Shown here: positions 1 through 11,387 of the stretch, one piece after another
How positions within the stretch are numbered: the first letter of the stretch is position 1
How the letters are laid out: the number at the start of each line of letters is the position of its first letter
Notes under the pieces: model-generated
What the model was told of the DNA's origin: nothing
Database searches by the model: none
What the model saw: only the letters and a program-made list of their open reading frames with translations
NCBI GenBank assembly: GCA_002007465.1
Contig: LNAC01000032.1
Span: forward strand, 4,462,536 to 4,526,535
Direction: 5' to 3'
Length of the DNA: 64,000 bases
From: Ailurus styani
Lineage: Eukaryota > Chordata > Mammalia > Carnivora > Ailuridae
Position numbers and translations under genes: made by a program

Positions 1-1030
1 TATATGTGCTAAGCATTGCTCTAAAGACTGTGGATATTAGCAGTCCCTGCTGCCACCGAAAACACATTCCAGTGGGGGGTAGACAGATGCTACACACAAA
101 GCAAATAAACATATACTACATCAGGGGCTAAGAAGAAATGTAAACAGAGGAAGGGGACAGAGAGTGAAGGAGAGACTTATTTTAGATGGAAAAATCTGAA
201 AGGGCCTCCCTGGTAAGGTAATATTTGGGATCTGAATGGAGTGATGAAGTATATGGATTATCTGGGGGAAGAGTTTTCCAGAGAAGGGGGATAACAAATA
301 AGAGACTGGCAGAGGAGATCAAAGTAGTAGCCAAGGGTCAGGGTATGCAAGGCCTTAAAATCTATAAGAATTTTGGGTTTATTTTGCATTAGATGGATTT
401 TATGACATTATCTGACTTTTAAAAAGGACTTCTATAGGCAAGCAAGGGTAGAAGCAGGGAGTCTGACTAGGACACTACCGCAAACATAGTCAAGTCCAGA
501 CATGATTGTTGTTCAGACTAAGGATAGAGCAATGGACCTGGAGAGAAATGATTAGGTAAGGTATATATTTTAATAACAGAGCTGGCAGAATTTGCTAATG
601 AATTGGATATAGAAGGTAAAAGAAAGAGAAGAGTCAAGTATGACTCCAGAATTTTGAGCCTGTGCAACTAGAAGAATCACTACCACATGTTAAGTTGTAG
701 TAGAGATATGAAGACTAAAGGTGTTTTGAGGTTTTTTTTCATGTGTAGAGGTTTAAAAGCTAAGTAAGAACCAGCAAAGATTGATAAGGAGCCCTTCTAT
801 TGTTTTCTCAGAGGCCAGCTAAATAAAGTATTTCTAGGAGAGGGAATGATTAATTTTGTTCAAGGCAGTTGATATGTTACAGAAAGTAAGGACTGAGGCT
901 TGTCCCTTAGATCTAGTAAATGAAAGTCCTTGGTCACCTTGACAATAGCAGTTTTGTTGGAGTGGTGGGGAGAGGGCTGATTTTTGTGGGTTCAAAAGAG
1001 AAGGACAGTGTATAAGGCATAATGGAAATA
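1..1030 (-). mobile_element. L2 LINE remnant (3' part), minus strand
   Basis: Read on the reverse strand this follows the 3' half of the ancient mammalian LINE L2. Plus-strand landmarks in consensus order are TGTGCTAAGCATTGCTCTA (3' end), GCAAGGCCTTAAAATCTATAAG, AAGAGTCAAGTATGACTCCAG, and TTGGTCACCTTGACAATAGC followed by GTGGTGGGGAGAGG. The reading frame is destroyed, so no protein is expected. The element runs off the left edge of the window and appears to resume at about 2035 after an L1 insertion. The family call is strong; the ends are approximate. Confidence 0.75.
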
Positions 1031-1079
1031 GAAAATCACGATTTTGTGATAATTGATTTGGGTAAGAATCATCAAGTTG

Positions 1080-1965
1080 CTAAAACCATTGATGAAAAAC
1101 TATTAGGGAATAAGACAGCTTGAAGTGGCTTCCCAGCATCTTTACAATGGAGAAATCTGAAAGAAACCATCTTGACCAAGTGATCAAATTTCTAAATAAT
1201 GTGTCAAACTGATATGTGCTTGCTGTTTTGGTTCATTTGGAGGGACGTAACATCAACTTTTATAGTATGCTTGCCAAAAATGTTTAGGAGTTATTTTATT
1301 GTAGACTAGCCAATAGTTTAGCCTCCATCCGAAAGAGGAAACAAGATAAATGCATATTGAGGATATCCTGCAATATAATTGGCTTAGATTCTTAAAAAAA
1401 GAAAAAATGTTATAAAAAACAAAAAGAATTTTAAAGGCCAGCATTCTAGATTAAAGAAGACTAAAGATATATGACAACTGAAAGCAATGTATAATCCTTG
1501 ACTGGATATTAAAGAGAGTAAGAGCATTATTGAACAATTGCAAATATTTGAATATGGTCAGTAAGTTTGCTAATAGTATTGTATTAATGTTAAATTTCCT
1601 GTGTGTAGGGGCACCTGCGTGGCACAGTTGGTTAAGCATCTGCCTTCAGCCCAGGTCACGATTCCGAGTCCTGGGATGGAGTCCTGCATTGGGCTCCCTG
1701 CTCAGTGGAGAGTCTGCTTATCCCTCTCCTTCTGCCTCTCCACCACCACCTCCCCCCATCCCCATTCATGCTCTCTCTCTCTAATAAATGAATAAAATCT
1801 TTTTTAAAAATTTCCGACCTGTAATTATTGCATTGTGATTATATAGGAGAGCGCCCTTGTTCTTAGGAGATATATGAGAAAATATTTGGGGGTGAAATGT
1901 CACAATGTATATAAGGAATCCTCAAATGGTTCAGGAAAATGAATGTATTAAAGAGATAATGTAAG
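1080..1965 (+). mobile_element. L1 (L1M-type) 3' end remnant, plus strand
   Basis: This segment shares its layout with three other copies in the window (about 27960, 32350 and 60900). All have a conserved block around TTGCATTGTGATTATATAGG, then TTCTTAGGAGATATATGAG and CTCAAATGGTTCAGGAAAAT, which is typical of the 3' untranslated end of old mammalian L1 elements. A Can-SINE (1608-1810) splits it. It sits inside the L2 that flanks it on both sides, so it inserted after that L2. Exact subfamily and 5' limit are uncertain. Confidence 0.6.
1608..1810 (+). mobile_element. Can-SINE (SINEC), plus strand
   Basis: Head GGGGCACCTGCGTGGCACAG, tRNA-like body, CT-rich middle and an AATAAATGAATAAAATCTTTT tail. 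Divergence from the young consensus (GTTAAGCATCTGCCTTCAGC head type) marks it as one of the older copies. A short AAATTTCC match on both sides may be part of the target-site duplication. Reading frames through it are by-products of the repeat. Confidence 0.92.
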
Positions 1966-2034
1966 TAAGACAGAATAGTACAAAATAGCCTTCATAAAAA
2001 ATATGAAGGCTACATAGGTATTCAGTCCTGGATA

Positions 2035-2640
2035 TATTTGTGCAGCTTTTAAAAATCAGGTTAGCAATTTTTTAACAAAAGATTGGGAAGGGCGTGGAGG
2101 AAGAGAAGATGAAACCATAGCAGGTAAAAAGAGTGGTAGCTTGAGGGCTAAGTAGGGTATGAGAGGATTTAAACAACTGGAAGGTAATTCAGCATTTTTG
2201 ATATCTGATGAGCATGATCCAGGAGAACAAATAAACAAACTATTGAGGGTGTAAGAGGAGGAGACACAGTGCACAGGGCAAGGCTCAGGCATAAGTGAGT
2301 ATACAGCAGGAGGACCTGCTGTGGATGCCTATCGAAGCTGGTATGTTGGCACAGTTGCTGGGCGAAGCATGTTCAAACTCTTCTGGTGGCTTTTATTTTT
2401 ATTTATTTATTTAACATATAATATATTATTTGTTTCAGGGGTACAGGTCTGTGAATCATCAGGCTTACACATTTCACAGCACTCACCATAGCACATACCC
2501 TCCCCGATGTCTATAACTTTTATTTTTAACCTGTGAGTTAGAGGAAAGGCAAAGAAGTATTGCAAGTGTGAAGAGAGAAGATGGTATGAAATAGTTACAT
2601 ATACCAAGTGAAATTGGAAAATCTTATATAAGGATTATGA
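2035..2640 (-). mobile_element. L2 LINE remnant, continuation of the 1-1030 element
   Basis: Plus-strand landmarks GAGTGGTAGCTTGAGGG and CTGATGAGCATGATCCAGG follow the L2 consensus order immediately after the block at about 1020. This segment is therefore the more 5' portion of the same element, separated by the L1 insertion at 1080-1965. A small carnivore L1 (2402-2516) interrupts it. Both frames are broken. Confidence 0.6.
2402..2516 (-). mobile_element. 5'-truncated carnivore L1 3' end, minus strand
   Basis: About 115 bp beginning with an antisense A/T tail and containing TATTTGTTTCAGGGGTACAG and CACAGCACTCACCATAGCAC, the known antisense signature of the carnivore L1 3' region. It is bounded by a perfect 12-bp duplication CTTTTATTTTTA (2390-2401 and 2517-2528). 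This is a clean target-primed insertion into the older L2. Confidence 0.85.
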
Positions 2641-2849
2641 GTACTTAGGACCCAGTTCCTTAAACAAAGATCTGTGTAATCGTAAAGATGGAAGAAACCT
2701 TAGAACGCATCATCTAATCCAGTCATTTTATAGGCAAGGAAATGGAGACTTGGAGAAAAACAGATAATGTACAGATAATGAACATAATTAACTGGCCAAA
2801 TAAAACAATCATACTAAGCATATTAAAGCACTTATAGGAATCCTCTTAC

Positions 2850-3050
2850 ATGGCAGTACCATGCTAAGAACTTTCTATTAACTCCTATATTGAAACTACT
2901 TATATAGAACTATATAAAAAGGCATATATTTTTAACTTCAGTATTCCGTGTGAATCAAAGAGGTTCAAAATGTTTAAGGACAACCCCCAGAGTCACACAG
3001 CTATCTTCATGAATAGATGGAATTTCCAGTTGTGCTGCAGTTATCACCAT
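2850..3050 (-). repeat. MIR remnant, minus strand (probable)
   Basis: Decayed MIR layout on the reverse strand: a TGGCAGTACCATGCTAAGAA end, a degraded middle, then AGAGTCACACAGCTATC. Similarity is patchy and the ends are guesses. Confidence 0.45.
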
Positions 3051-4909
3051 CTTATTTTAAGGGATTCTCAGTGAGACTTCTAGTTCCTCTATCTTACCCT
3101 ACTCTACAAGGACTCTGTACCTCCTCGTACCTAACAGGTTTTCAAATAGGTTTAATGACTTAAACGCTTCAGTAACCTGAAGCCTGTTGAGAGCCCTAAG
3201 AACAGTCAGGGCATAGTGCTGACCATCAGATACTTAGGACAAGAGGAGCAATGAAGAAGGAACCACATACAGCAGCAACAGAGAAAATGAATAGTATGCA
3301 AAGTCAGTCTTAAGTTTCTTCGTTGATTAAATACACAGATGAAGCAAACTGGATTCAATGATGATTGATATTGAAAAAAATTTCTAACAGATGCAATGGG
3401 AAAATTTCTGAGGAAACAATGTTGCATACATATATGAATAATAAGGGCTTACATACTGAGGGACAAGGAAGAGGAGGCAGAAGGAAGGGGGTTTGAATTA
3501 ACTAGTAATTTATGAATTCTCACATAACAAGGGGGAGCTTAAAGAGTAAAACTTTCATTGCTTCTCTTTAGTGCAGTGCCAGTCTTTTAATCCCTTCCTG
3601 ACCTATTTTTATTCAGCACTGAAAAGGGTACATTGTTTGATTTGGGTATTAGCTTTTAAGGAGATTAGTTTCCAGGAAAAGTAAAGCACTTTGCATATAA
3701 AGAGGGACCCTCTTGATACAAGGCATCATAGTGTGCTCTGTTCCCAAACCACCTGTTAAAAAGAAATAAAAAACAAAACAGAATTCAATTTTCATTTCCT
3801 CCCAAAATTATACATGAAATTAAAAATTATTTTGTGTAAAAAATATTTCTCAATGAAATATGTTTTTTCAAAATACATATGTGCCTTCTAAAATTTTAAC
3901 CAGAGGGAAATTGAGTCCTTTAATCAGAAGCAAGGGTGAAAATTAATAGGTTTTTCTTCCTAATCATGGATGTCAATCTGCATTAGACTATTAATTATGA
4001 ATTATAATACAGTGAAAATACAAAACCATGGGGAAATATAAAAAGCTTCCTAAATCTTCATATAATTTAATTTTATCTCGTATACTTCTGGTTTGATCTA
4101 AATCCTTCAGACAAGTCTGTCCATATACTCCAAGTGGGCATAGATTATTTTTTCTCAGCCCTAATAGTTCTGACACCCCTTGCATAACTGATACTTTGTA
4201 ATATTCCCCTTAACTACGTTGAAATGAAATTCAAAGATAATATAGCTTATGTAATCTAAATAAAAATAATCATTTAGCTATAACTTTAAGAAGTAAAATA
4301 AACTGTTTTTTAATAGAATAGTATCAAAACATGTAGACATTCAGTCATGATTACTAGAGGACCAAAATGCCCCCATGAATTTCTAAAACACCCTCAGGCC
4401 TTAACATTAAATATCATGACATGTAAATTCTCTGAATTAGGTGACATTCTCTCTAGAATTTAATTCAATGTTTTGTTAGTGGAATTGTGCTCTGAATTAA
4501 GCCAAAGCAACTATAAATTTTAGGAGATAGGAGACATCATAGTTTAGGGGATCTGACTTTTATTTTTAAAATTCCCTTACAAAAACTGCCTTACGTACAC
4601 TAGTACCCAACATTCCAATATAAAAAAGTTTCTTTAGGTAAGTAAACAAATATTGTTTCTTAAATGAGCTCCCTGATATACCATCTGTCTATTTTTGTGT
4701 TTCTTTTGTAACAGTAACAATAATGAATCATCTATCTGATATCTTCGGAAATACTTCTCATAACTAAAAATTTCTAGATAACTAAAACATAACCTTAGGA
4801 ACCAAAATTTGTTATTAAACTTTTTGTACAAATGTATATTACACATACACCAATTATAAGTAATAACACTGATGATAAAATGAATACTGTGATATCTAGT
4901 ACCCAGCTT
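3051..4909. other. No recognisable feature
   Basis: AT-rich DNA with no repeat I can name, no long frame and no convincing splice or promoter signals. Short open frames here are chance. Confidence 0.5.
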
Positions 4910-4927
4910 AAGAAATAGGACTTTACT

Positions 4928-5119
4928 GGGGTGCCTGGGTGGCTCAGTTGGTTAAGTGTCTGCCTTCAGCTCAGGTCATGATCTCAGGGTCCTAGGATCC
5001 AGGCCTGCATCAGGCTCCATGCTCAGTAGAGAGCCTGCTTCTCCCCCTGCCTGCTCCCCCACCCGACTTGTGCTCTCTTTCTCTCTGTCAAATAAATAAA
5101 TAAAATCTTAAGGAAAAAA
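4928..5119 (+). mobile_element. Can-SINE (SINEC), plus strand
   Basis: Head GGGGTGCCTGGGTGGCTCAG, full body and an AAATAAATAAATAAAATCTT tail. It is flanked by a 17-bp direct repeat with one mismatch, AGAAATAGGACTTTACT (4911-4927) and AGAAATAGGACATTACT (5120-5136), which defines the insertion. Confidence 0.96.
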
Positions 5120-5278
5120 AGAAATAGGACATTACTTACATTTTTGAGATCCTATTACATGTCCCTACCCAACTGTACCTCACTTACCTTTCATTGCCCT
5201 GAGATAAACACTATCCTGAATTTGTGGTTACCATTAAATTGGTTTTCGTTTTAGTTTTGCCACATAAAGATATACCCC

Positions 5279-5480
5279 GGGCGCCTGGGTGGCTCAGTGG
5301 GTTAAAGCCTCTGCCTTCGGCTCGGGTCATGATCTCAGGATCCTGGGATCGAGGCCCGTATCGGGCTCCCTGCTCAGCGGGAAGCCTGCTTCCTCCTCTC
5401 TCTCCTCCTGCCTCTCTGCCTACTTGTGATTGATCTCTCTCTCTCTGTGTCATATAAATAAATAAAATCTTTAAAAAAAA
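5279..5480 (+). mobile_element. Young Can-SINE, mustelid-like, plus strand
   Basis: Head GGCGCCTGGGTGGCTCAGTG with the GTGGGTTAAAGCCTCTGCC variant and a GATCGAGGCCCG core. The 12-bp duplication AAGATATACCCC (5267-5278 and 5481-5492) is perfect, so the insertion is fairly recent. Confidence 0.97.
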
Positions 5481-5492
5481 AAGATATACCCC

Positions 5493-6155
5493 TAACACTA
5501 TATTATTTAGTTTTGAATATTTCTAAACTTCAGATAAGTGAAATTATATTATACTTTTTTTTTGCAAATTGCATCTTTCACTATAACATTCATTCATGTA
5601 GATATATGAATCTGTACCTTATTTTCACTATTCTAAGTATTCCATTATAGAGCCATAATATAATTTATCTATTTTCCTGTTAATTGTCATTTGGAATGTT
5701 TCCTTTCTTTTTTCTTTTTTTTTGCAATTATAAACAACTGAAAACATTTCTATGATTTTGAAATTTCTTGAGATGCTGCATACTTGTTAGCCTATTTTTA
5801 AAAACTCGAATACAATTTAATCTTTCCTTAATGAATCCAAGATATGTTTATGAATATCAATTATATATAATACAGTATTATAGTAATATCCTCAGAGCTT
5901 ATAAAGATGTATATTTTAATAATTACTAGAATTAGTAAATTTAGTCTGCTTTTCATGGTTCTTTCTCACTCTCTAGCTATTGCCAAGAAACTTCTCGCTG
6001 CTACAGTGTTTATTCTAACATTCTCTATTTTCAATTTCCTCCCTGTAGACCTGGAGCCTAGCCAATGAAATTCGAGTATAGTGCCAACAAAAAGAAAAAA
6101 TAGATTATGACTGAAAGACCAAAAGGGAGCTCTTCTAGGGGAAATGTGTACTATC
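5493..6155. other. No recognisable feature
   Basis: AT-rich sequence with short T runs. No gene or nameable repeat seen. Confidence 0.5.
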
Positions 6156-6159
6156 ATGA

Positions 6160-6345
6160 GATAAAATGGTATTATGGGAGGAACAAAGGTTTTGGTATTT
6201 CAAGTCTGGCTCAGGCATTTATTAGCTGTCTGACCTTGTCAAGTTACCAAATCTTTCTGAGTATTTGCTTTCTCATCTGTAAAATGTACATATCAATCCT
6301 ATCTAATAGGACTATTGTGAGAAATTAATAGCATCATAGCATAGT
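6160..6345 (+). repeat. MIR, plus strand
   Basis: Central MIR core is clear: AGTCTGGCTCAGGCATTTAT, TAGCTGTCTGACCTTG, CTTTCTCATCTGTAAAATG and ATAGGACTATTGTGAGAAAT. Divergence is typical of this ancient tRNA-derived SINE. Confidence 0.85.
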
Positions 6346-7150
6346 CCCAGCGAAGCCCCCGGCCGTCAGAAAATGTAGGCTGCTTCTCCTTCACATCAGA
6401 GGGTAGTGACCAACTACCTCAAGAGACCAGGGACTGTTTGGCTTACCTCTATGGTTCCAAATAAATGACATTCATGGAGGTGTTATCATTGCTTCAAAAA
6501 TCACAGCACGTACCTCATTATAAATGTTAAGAAGTGGAATTTCTACTGCAGAAAAACTGGACTGTGACTTAAAAAAAACTTCTCAAAGGAAAACAAAAAG
6601 GGCAAAGAAAAAAGTTAAAAAGATAAGAAAAATGAAGAATGTAGTGAAGAAATAATAAAAAGTCAGTTTATGGATAACCAGTGCTCTAATAGAGGAAACC
6701 AGAATAGATGGAAAGAAAATTTTTTCAATGAATTATTTTCTTGAGGGAAAGAAATTTCCCTAAACAGAAAATAGACATGAATTATATCTGGAAAAAAACT
6801 TACCTGCTACGGCAAAATTAATGAAAAGACACTGCTTTGTCTGAGAAAAAATGAAACTTAAATAGACAGAATATGATCAGATGAAATACCTTTAAGTATT
6901 AAAGCATAAAGGCGAGGTAACTGGTTATCTACTTATAGAGAAAAGACAGGCTGGCTTCAGATTTCTTGACAGCATTACATGCCACATAATGGAACAATAT
7001 TTAAGGAGTTTTGACAGAAGACAGCTGTGGCTTAAGAAATCTTTACACAGCTACATTTACCTATGAAGGCAACAGAACCATCTTCTCTAATATGCAAGTG
7101 TTTAAAGAGAATGCTCATCCTCTCTGGGGGAAATAAGGAAACAAAGCAAA
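6346..7150. other. No recognisable feature
   Basis: A-rich sequence (6580-6900) that may be very old LINE material, but I could not match it to a family. No coding signal. Confidence 0.4.
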
Positions 7151-7154
7151 CAAT

Positions 7155-7420
7155 ATCATTATATGCCAGGCCCTAGTAGTCTAAATAGTTTTTATAGACT
7201 ATATGGTTTTTATTTCATCCTCATAACATTACCTTCATTTTACACTGAAGATAAATTATATCCCTCATGGTTCTCATTTTACAATTGGGGATATCTTTCC
7301 TCATCTCCATTTTACAGCTGAGGAAATAGTATGCTCAGAAAAGGTTATTAACTTGCCCAAAGTCACATAATTAATCAGTACAAAAAAGAGGGACCAGAAA
7401 CCATGTCTGTCAGTCTCCAT
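7155..7420 (-). repeat. MIR, minus strand
   Basis: Antisense MIR order: ATATGCCAGGCCCTAGTAG, TCATCCTCATAACATTACC, CCATTTTACAGCTGAGGAAA and CTTGCCCAAAGTCACATAAT. The centre appears partly duplicated: the 'CATTTTACA' motif occurs three times (about 7236, 7275 and 7307). Confidence 0.8.
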
Positions 7421-7482
7421 AAATTTGGCCTCATAAGCATCTATGCAATGTTTCTTGAAAGAAAAAAATTTATTTTATTTTA

Positions 7483-7665
7483 TTTTTTTTAAAGATTTTA
7501 TTTATTTATTTGAGAGGGAGAGAGAGGATGAGAAGGGAGAGGTCAGAGGGAGAAGCAGACTCCCCGCCAAGCAAAGAGCCTGATGTGGGACTTGATCCCG
7601 GGACGCCAGGACCATGACCTGAGCTGAAGGCAGTTGCTTAGCCAACTGAGCCACCCAGGTGCCCC
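7483..7665 (-). mobile_element. Can-SINE, minus strand
   Basis: Starts with the antisense tail TTTTTTTTAAAGATTTTATT and ends at the antisense head GAGCCACCCAGGTGCCCC. Older type (GGCAGTTGCTTAGCCAACTG). The A/T-rich flank GAAAGAAAAAAATT may correspond to AAAAGAAAACATTTT on the right. Confidence 0.95.
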
Positions 7666-8154
7666 AAAAGAAAACATTTTAAAAAGAGTAAGATAGAAAA
7701 GTAAATATAAATTATTACAAGAAAATAACAGGTGGTTTTATGTGGTCTTGGTATAAATAGTCTTTCTAAATGAGATATCAGAAGCTTGCTTCTAATTTTA
7801 CTTTAAATTTTTGTTCTTGACAAGATTACCCATTTTTCTCTTTGTTAAAAAAATCAGAATATTGCAGGCTTACTACAGCACAAAGATAAATCAAGTAATA
7901 TATGGATGAACTTCATACAGAAATCCTTTTACCCACAATAGGTAACCATTTACATCATTAATTCAATTTTATAAAATTAGATCAGAGTTTGAAATTGTCA
8001 TTTTAGGTCATTTTATTACATTGAATAAATTTCCAAGATGAAAAAAAACACTTTTTAACCCTTAATCCCCAAATCCTAATGGAATTCACTTAACAAGGTT
8101 GCACTCATTCATCTTGACATCCCAAGACCTAGAGTAGAATGAAAAAATGAAATA
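7666..8154. other. No recognisable feature
   Basis: AT-rich, no gene or nameable repeat. Confidence 0.5.
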
Positions 8155-8752
8155 CAATCGATTCTCATTATTCACAGATTCTGTATTTGTGAACTGCTTA
8201 CTCACTAAAATTTATTTGTATCCTCAAAATCAATACTCGAGGTGTTTTTGTCATTTATGGACATGCACAGAGCAGCATTTGAGTGGCCTGAGAAACATGT
8301 TCTCAGCTGAGGTTGAAAAAGGCAACACTCTGCCTTCTTATTTCAGGTCTCATACTATAAATAAGTGTCCTTTTCATAGTCTAGTTAATGCAAAATTTTT
8401 TCATATGTTGGTGCTTTTTTGGGGGGTGATTTTTTTGTTTAAAAATGGCCCCCACGCATAGTGCTACTAAGTTCAAGAAGACTGTAATGTGCTTTACAGA
8501 GAAAATGTGTCACATAAGCTTTGTTCAGCGACACAGTCTAGTGCTCTTGGCTAGGAATTCAATGTTAGTGAGTCAACAATGTATATTAAACAAAGTATCT
8601 TTAAACAGAAACACACAGAAAGTTACATATGGATTTGTTGGTGAAAATGTGACCAGATTATTTCCTTAGAAGCAACGGTTCAGTATTTCCTACTTCAATG
8701 TTCCCAATGATTTTACAGAATACAACTACCTTGAATAATGGAAATGATCATG
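8155..8752 (+). mobile_element. Tigger-type (TcMar) DNA transposon, internally deleted
   Basis: The left end CAATCGATTCTCATTATTCA and right end CTACCTTGAATAATGGAAAT are decayed inverted termini of a Tigger element, preceded by TA at 8153-8154. The interior follows the Tigger 5' region into the start of its transposase. From 8445 a frame opens MAPTHSATKFKK and continues with VMCFTEKM, matching the N-terminal DNA-binding part of the pogo/CENP-B-like transposase. It is frameshifted and lacks the catalytic DDE region, so it encodes nothing functional. It is an internally deleted, long-dead copy. Confidence 0.85.
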
Positions 8753-9139
8753 TTTATTGGGTAACTATTATGCATCAGTAACAACTGACATCATTTTTTA
8801 ATATTCCCTTCCATGCTTTGCCTCTAGGTAGAATAATTTAAAATATTTTAGCATTTTGTGCCATGTGAATTTTTAAAAATCATTATTTTACTTTTTAAAA
8901 ATAAAACTGATATTTCTCACTTTTTCTTCATGTCCATACCTGGAAAAATTTCAGATTGATGATTCTTAGAGCCTAGAAAAGTCCACAAGAAGATATCTGG
9001 CAAAACAGCCTAAGTAGTATTTGTAAATTTTTAAATAAGTTCAAAAAAATCGATTGTACAACCTTCTATCAAACCAATTTCAATAGTTTATATCTTACTT
9101 GTAATTTAAATGTATTCCATGAGTTATCATTTTATTCTA
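8753..9139. other. No recognisable feature
   Basis: AT-rich DNA; nothing supported. Confidence 0.5.
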
Positions 9140-9600
9140 CCATGGACCAGGTGCTGTGCTATGTCTTGGAGGTCATAAAGATGAATACGATACAATCACT
9201 ATCCTTAGGGATCTCAAAATGTAGGGAAGGCAGCATATAGGAACAGACAGGTAAACAGACCATTATAAAACACTGCGAAGAGTACTAAAACATAGCTACA
9301 CAATGAGGGCTGTGAGGACTGAGAAGTACTCTCCTCTTGTGTGTGTGTGTGTGTGTTGGGGGTGGGGCTATAAGGAATGAGAGAAAAGGCAGGAAATCTT
9401 GCACTTAAACCTGATGTGATAGCTAGACAGAAAAGTGGTAGGAGAGATAACAAAAAGATGAAGAATTTGAGAAATATTTAGAAAGCAGAAGGGATAAATA
9501 CGAAGAGGAAGAGGCAAGAACTGAAGAGGACTTCCATTTCTCTAACTTGGGAAATTAGGGTGATGTTAGCACTGGACTCTCCATCAAGATAAAAGGGAAA
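9140..9600 (-). mobile_element. L2 LINE remnant, minus strand
   Basis: Antisense L2 3' end: ACCAGGTGCTGTGCTATG, AAGATGAATACGATACAATC, TAGGAACAGACAGGTAAACAG, then decayed 3' UTR. A short (TG)n run lies at 9338-9356. The element is interrupted by L1 insertions and probably resumes at about 10160. Confidence 0.7.
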
Positions 9601-9734
9601 CAATGGATGATGGACATTAAGGAGGCACGTGATACAGTGAGTGCTAGGTCTTACATACGACTGATGAATCACTGACTTCTACCTCTGAAACCAATAATAT
9701 ATTATATGCTAATTGATTGAATTTAAATTTAAAA
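9601..9734 (+). mobile_element. 5'-truncated carnivore L1 3' end, plus strand
   Basis: Matches the terminal 130 bp of the carnivore L1: GGATGATGGACATTAAGGAG, ACTGATGAATCACTGACTTC, then CTGAAACCAATAATATATTA and an A tail. The flanking duplication AAGATAAAAG (9586-9595 and 9735-9744) supports a normal target-primed insertion into the L2. Confidence 0.88.
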
Positions 9735-9744
9735 AAGATAAAAG

Positions 9745-9955
9745 AAAATAAATACTAAACCCAAAAAGAAGAAAAAGAGAGAAAAGAACAGATGGCACAA
9801 ATGGAATACAACCAGCAGAATGGCATTTTACACTTATCAACAATTTCCATTAAATGTAAAAGGCCTAAGCATCAAAATCAAAAGATTTTTTAATTGGATA
9901 AAAAAGCAAGACCCAACTCTCTGCTATCTACCAGAAATTCCACTTTAAATATAAA
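9745..9955 (+). mobile_element. L1 ORF2 fragment (endonuclease part), plus strand
   Basis: Decayed L1 ORF2 signature: CCATTAAATGTAAAAGGCCT, TAATTGGATAAAAAAGCAAG, CCCAACTCTCTGCTATCTAC and AGAAATTCCACTT. This corresponds to the endonuclease region. It is too decayed for a frame. Confidence 0.65.
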
Positions 9956-9959
9956 ACCA

Positions 9960-10080
9960 TAATCATTTTATATATTTATATTTCTATATATGCTTATGTA
10001 TTACATATGTATATAAGCATGATGTGTATGCTTATGTATACATATATATGCATAAGCGTATGTAATCAAATATACTTTGA
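9960..10080. repeat. TA-rich low-complexity tract
   Basis: Imperfect TATA/TGCTTATGTAT repeats with partial self-complementarity (ATATAAGCAT against ATGCTTATGT). Confidence 0.7.
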
Positions 10081-10138
10081 ACAAACCATTATGCTAAATC
10101 AATTAAAAATAAGAAAAATAAAAGGTGTTATTTTACCT

Positions 10139-10157
10139 CCCCCCCCCCCAAAAAAAA
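10139..10157. repeat. Poly-C followed by poly-A run
   Basis: About 11 C followed by 8 A. It is a likely site of length error or polymorphism. Confidence 0.85.
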
Positions 10158-10465
10158 GTATCAAAGAGAAACAGTTTTGAGAGGAAGGACGGAACACAGG
10201 AAGGGAACTGACCATATGGGGATAGGGAAGGATGAGTTCAGCTTTGGGCATTCCCGTTTTTGGTACAATGGGACCTCTAGCTACAGAGACCAAAACACTC
10301 TTGAAAATACAGGTCAGGAGCTTAGGGGAGACATGAATTTGGGAGTTATCAGCACGTATGTGGTGACCAAAGTCATGCAAGTATGATGAAGTGATCCAGG
10401 GAGAATGCTGGATTTAGAAGAGAAGAGTAGAAGACAGACCCTAGGGAATATCAAGGTACTTTTTA

Positions 10466-10655
10466 TTTTTTTTAATTTTTTTTAAAGATTTTATTTATTT
10501 ATTTGACAGAGAGAGATTACAAGCAGGCAGAGAGAGAGGAGGAAGCAGGCTCCCTGCTGAGCAGAGAGCCCGATGTGGGCCTCGATCCCAGGACCCTGAG
10601 ACCATGACCTGAGCCGAAAGCAGAGGCTTTAACCCACTGAGCCACCCAGGCGCCC
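10466..10655 (-). mobile_element. Young Can-SINE, minus strand
   Basis: Antisense body with CCTCGATCCCAGGACCC and the GCTTTAACCCACTGAGCCAC head of the young mustelid-like type. Perfect 15-bp duplication TCAAGGTACTTTTTA (10451-10465, 10656-10670). It inserted into the left flank of the older SINE that follows. Confidence 0.97.
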
Positions 10656-10659
10656 TCAA

Positions 10660-10880
10660 GGTACTTTTTAAAGATTCATTTATTTACTTGAGAGAGAGAG
10701 AGAAAGAGAGCGTAGGCACACACATATGGGGGGTGGGGAGGGATAGAGGGAGAGAGAATCCCAAGCATACTCCCTGGTGAGCGGAGCCTAACTCAGGGCT
10801 CAATCCCATAACCCATGATATCCCAACCTGAGCTGAAATCATGAGTCAGACGCTTAACTGACAGCCACCCAGGCGCCCCG
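10660..10880 (-). mobile_element. Older Can-SINE, minus strand
   Basis: Diverged body (GAGCTGAAATCATGAGTCAG and GACGCTTAACTGACAGCCAC). Its own duplication GGGAATATCAA (10444-10454 and 10881-10891) encloses the younger SINE, so the order of events is clear. Confidence 0.93.
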
Positions 10881-11387
10881 GGGAATATCAATATTTAAAG
10901 GGCAGGGAAAAGAAGAGAATTCACCAAAGGAGATTAAGGTAAAGCCACAACCAGGACAGAATGCTAATAGAGATGCAAGAGCCAGTGCTGGGATTGCTTC
11001 CCAGGAGGGGCTGAATAATCGCGATACCCTGTGCAGAGCAACTTAGTGAGTTAAGGACTGAAACAGGGTCAGTGAATTTGACAGAGGGAAGGTCATCCTA
11101 GAGAGATGACTCCAGGCAGCTTAGTTTCAGTAAAGTGATGCAGACAGCAGGCACACTGCAGAGGGTTAACAGTAAAGGAGACATGAGGAAGTAGAGACAC
11201 AAGGTAGACCCCACTTTCAAACAGCTAAGCTTTGAAGTAAAAGGGGAGACGAGGGAAAGAAGAGGTTTGATGGTAAGATATCTAGGAAATGATAGGGATG
11301 CATCATAAGCTTTCCTGATAGGATTAGCTTGGGACAGAGGCACTTTTTGAGCTAGGAATGACAAGCAGGTGAGGAAGTTCCTGTTTT

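Larger units (their letters stand above)
10160..11370 (-). mobile_element. L2 LINE remnant, minus strand (with two SINEs inside)
   Basis: Antisense L2 landmarks include GATGAGTTCAGCTTTGGGCA, TTTGGGAGTTATCAGCACG, ATTTGACAGAGGGAAGGTC and TAGTTTCAGTAAAGTGATG. It continues the element at 9140-9600. SINEs at 10466-10655 and 10660-10880 interrupt it. Confidence 0.7.
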
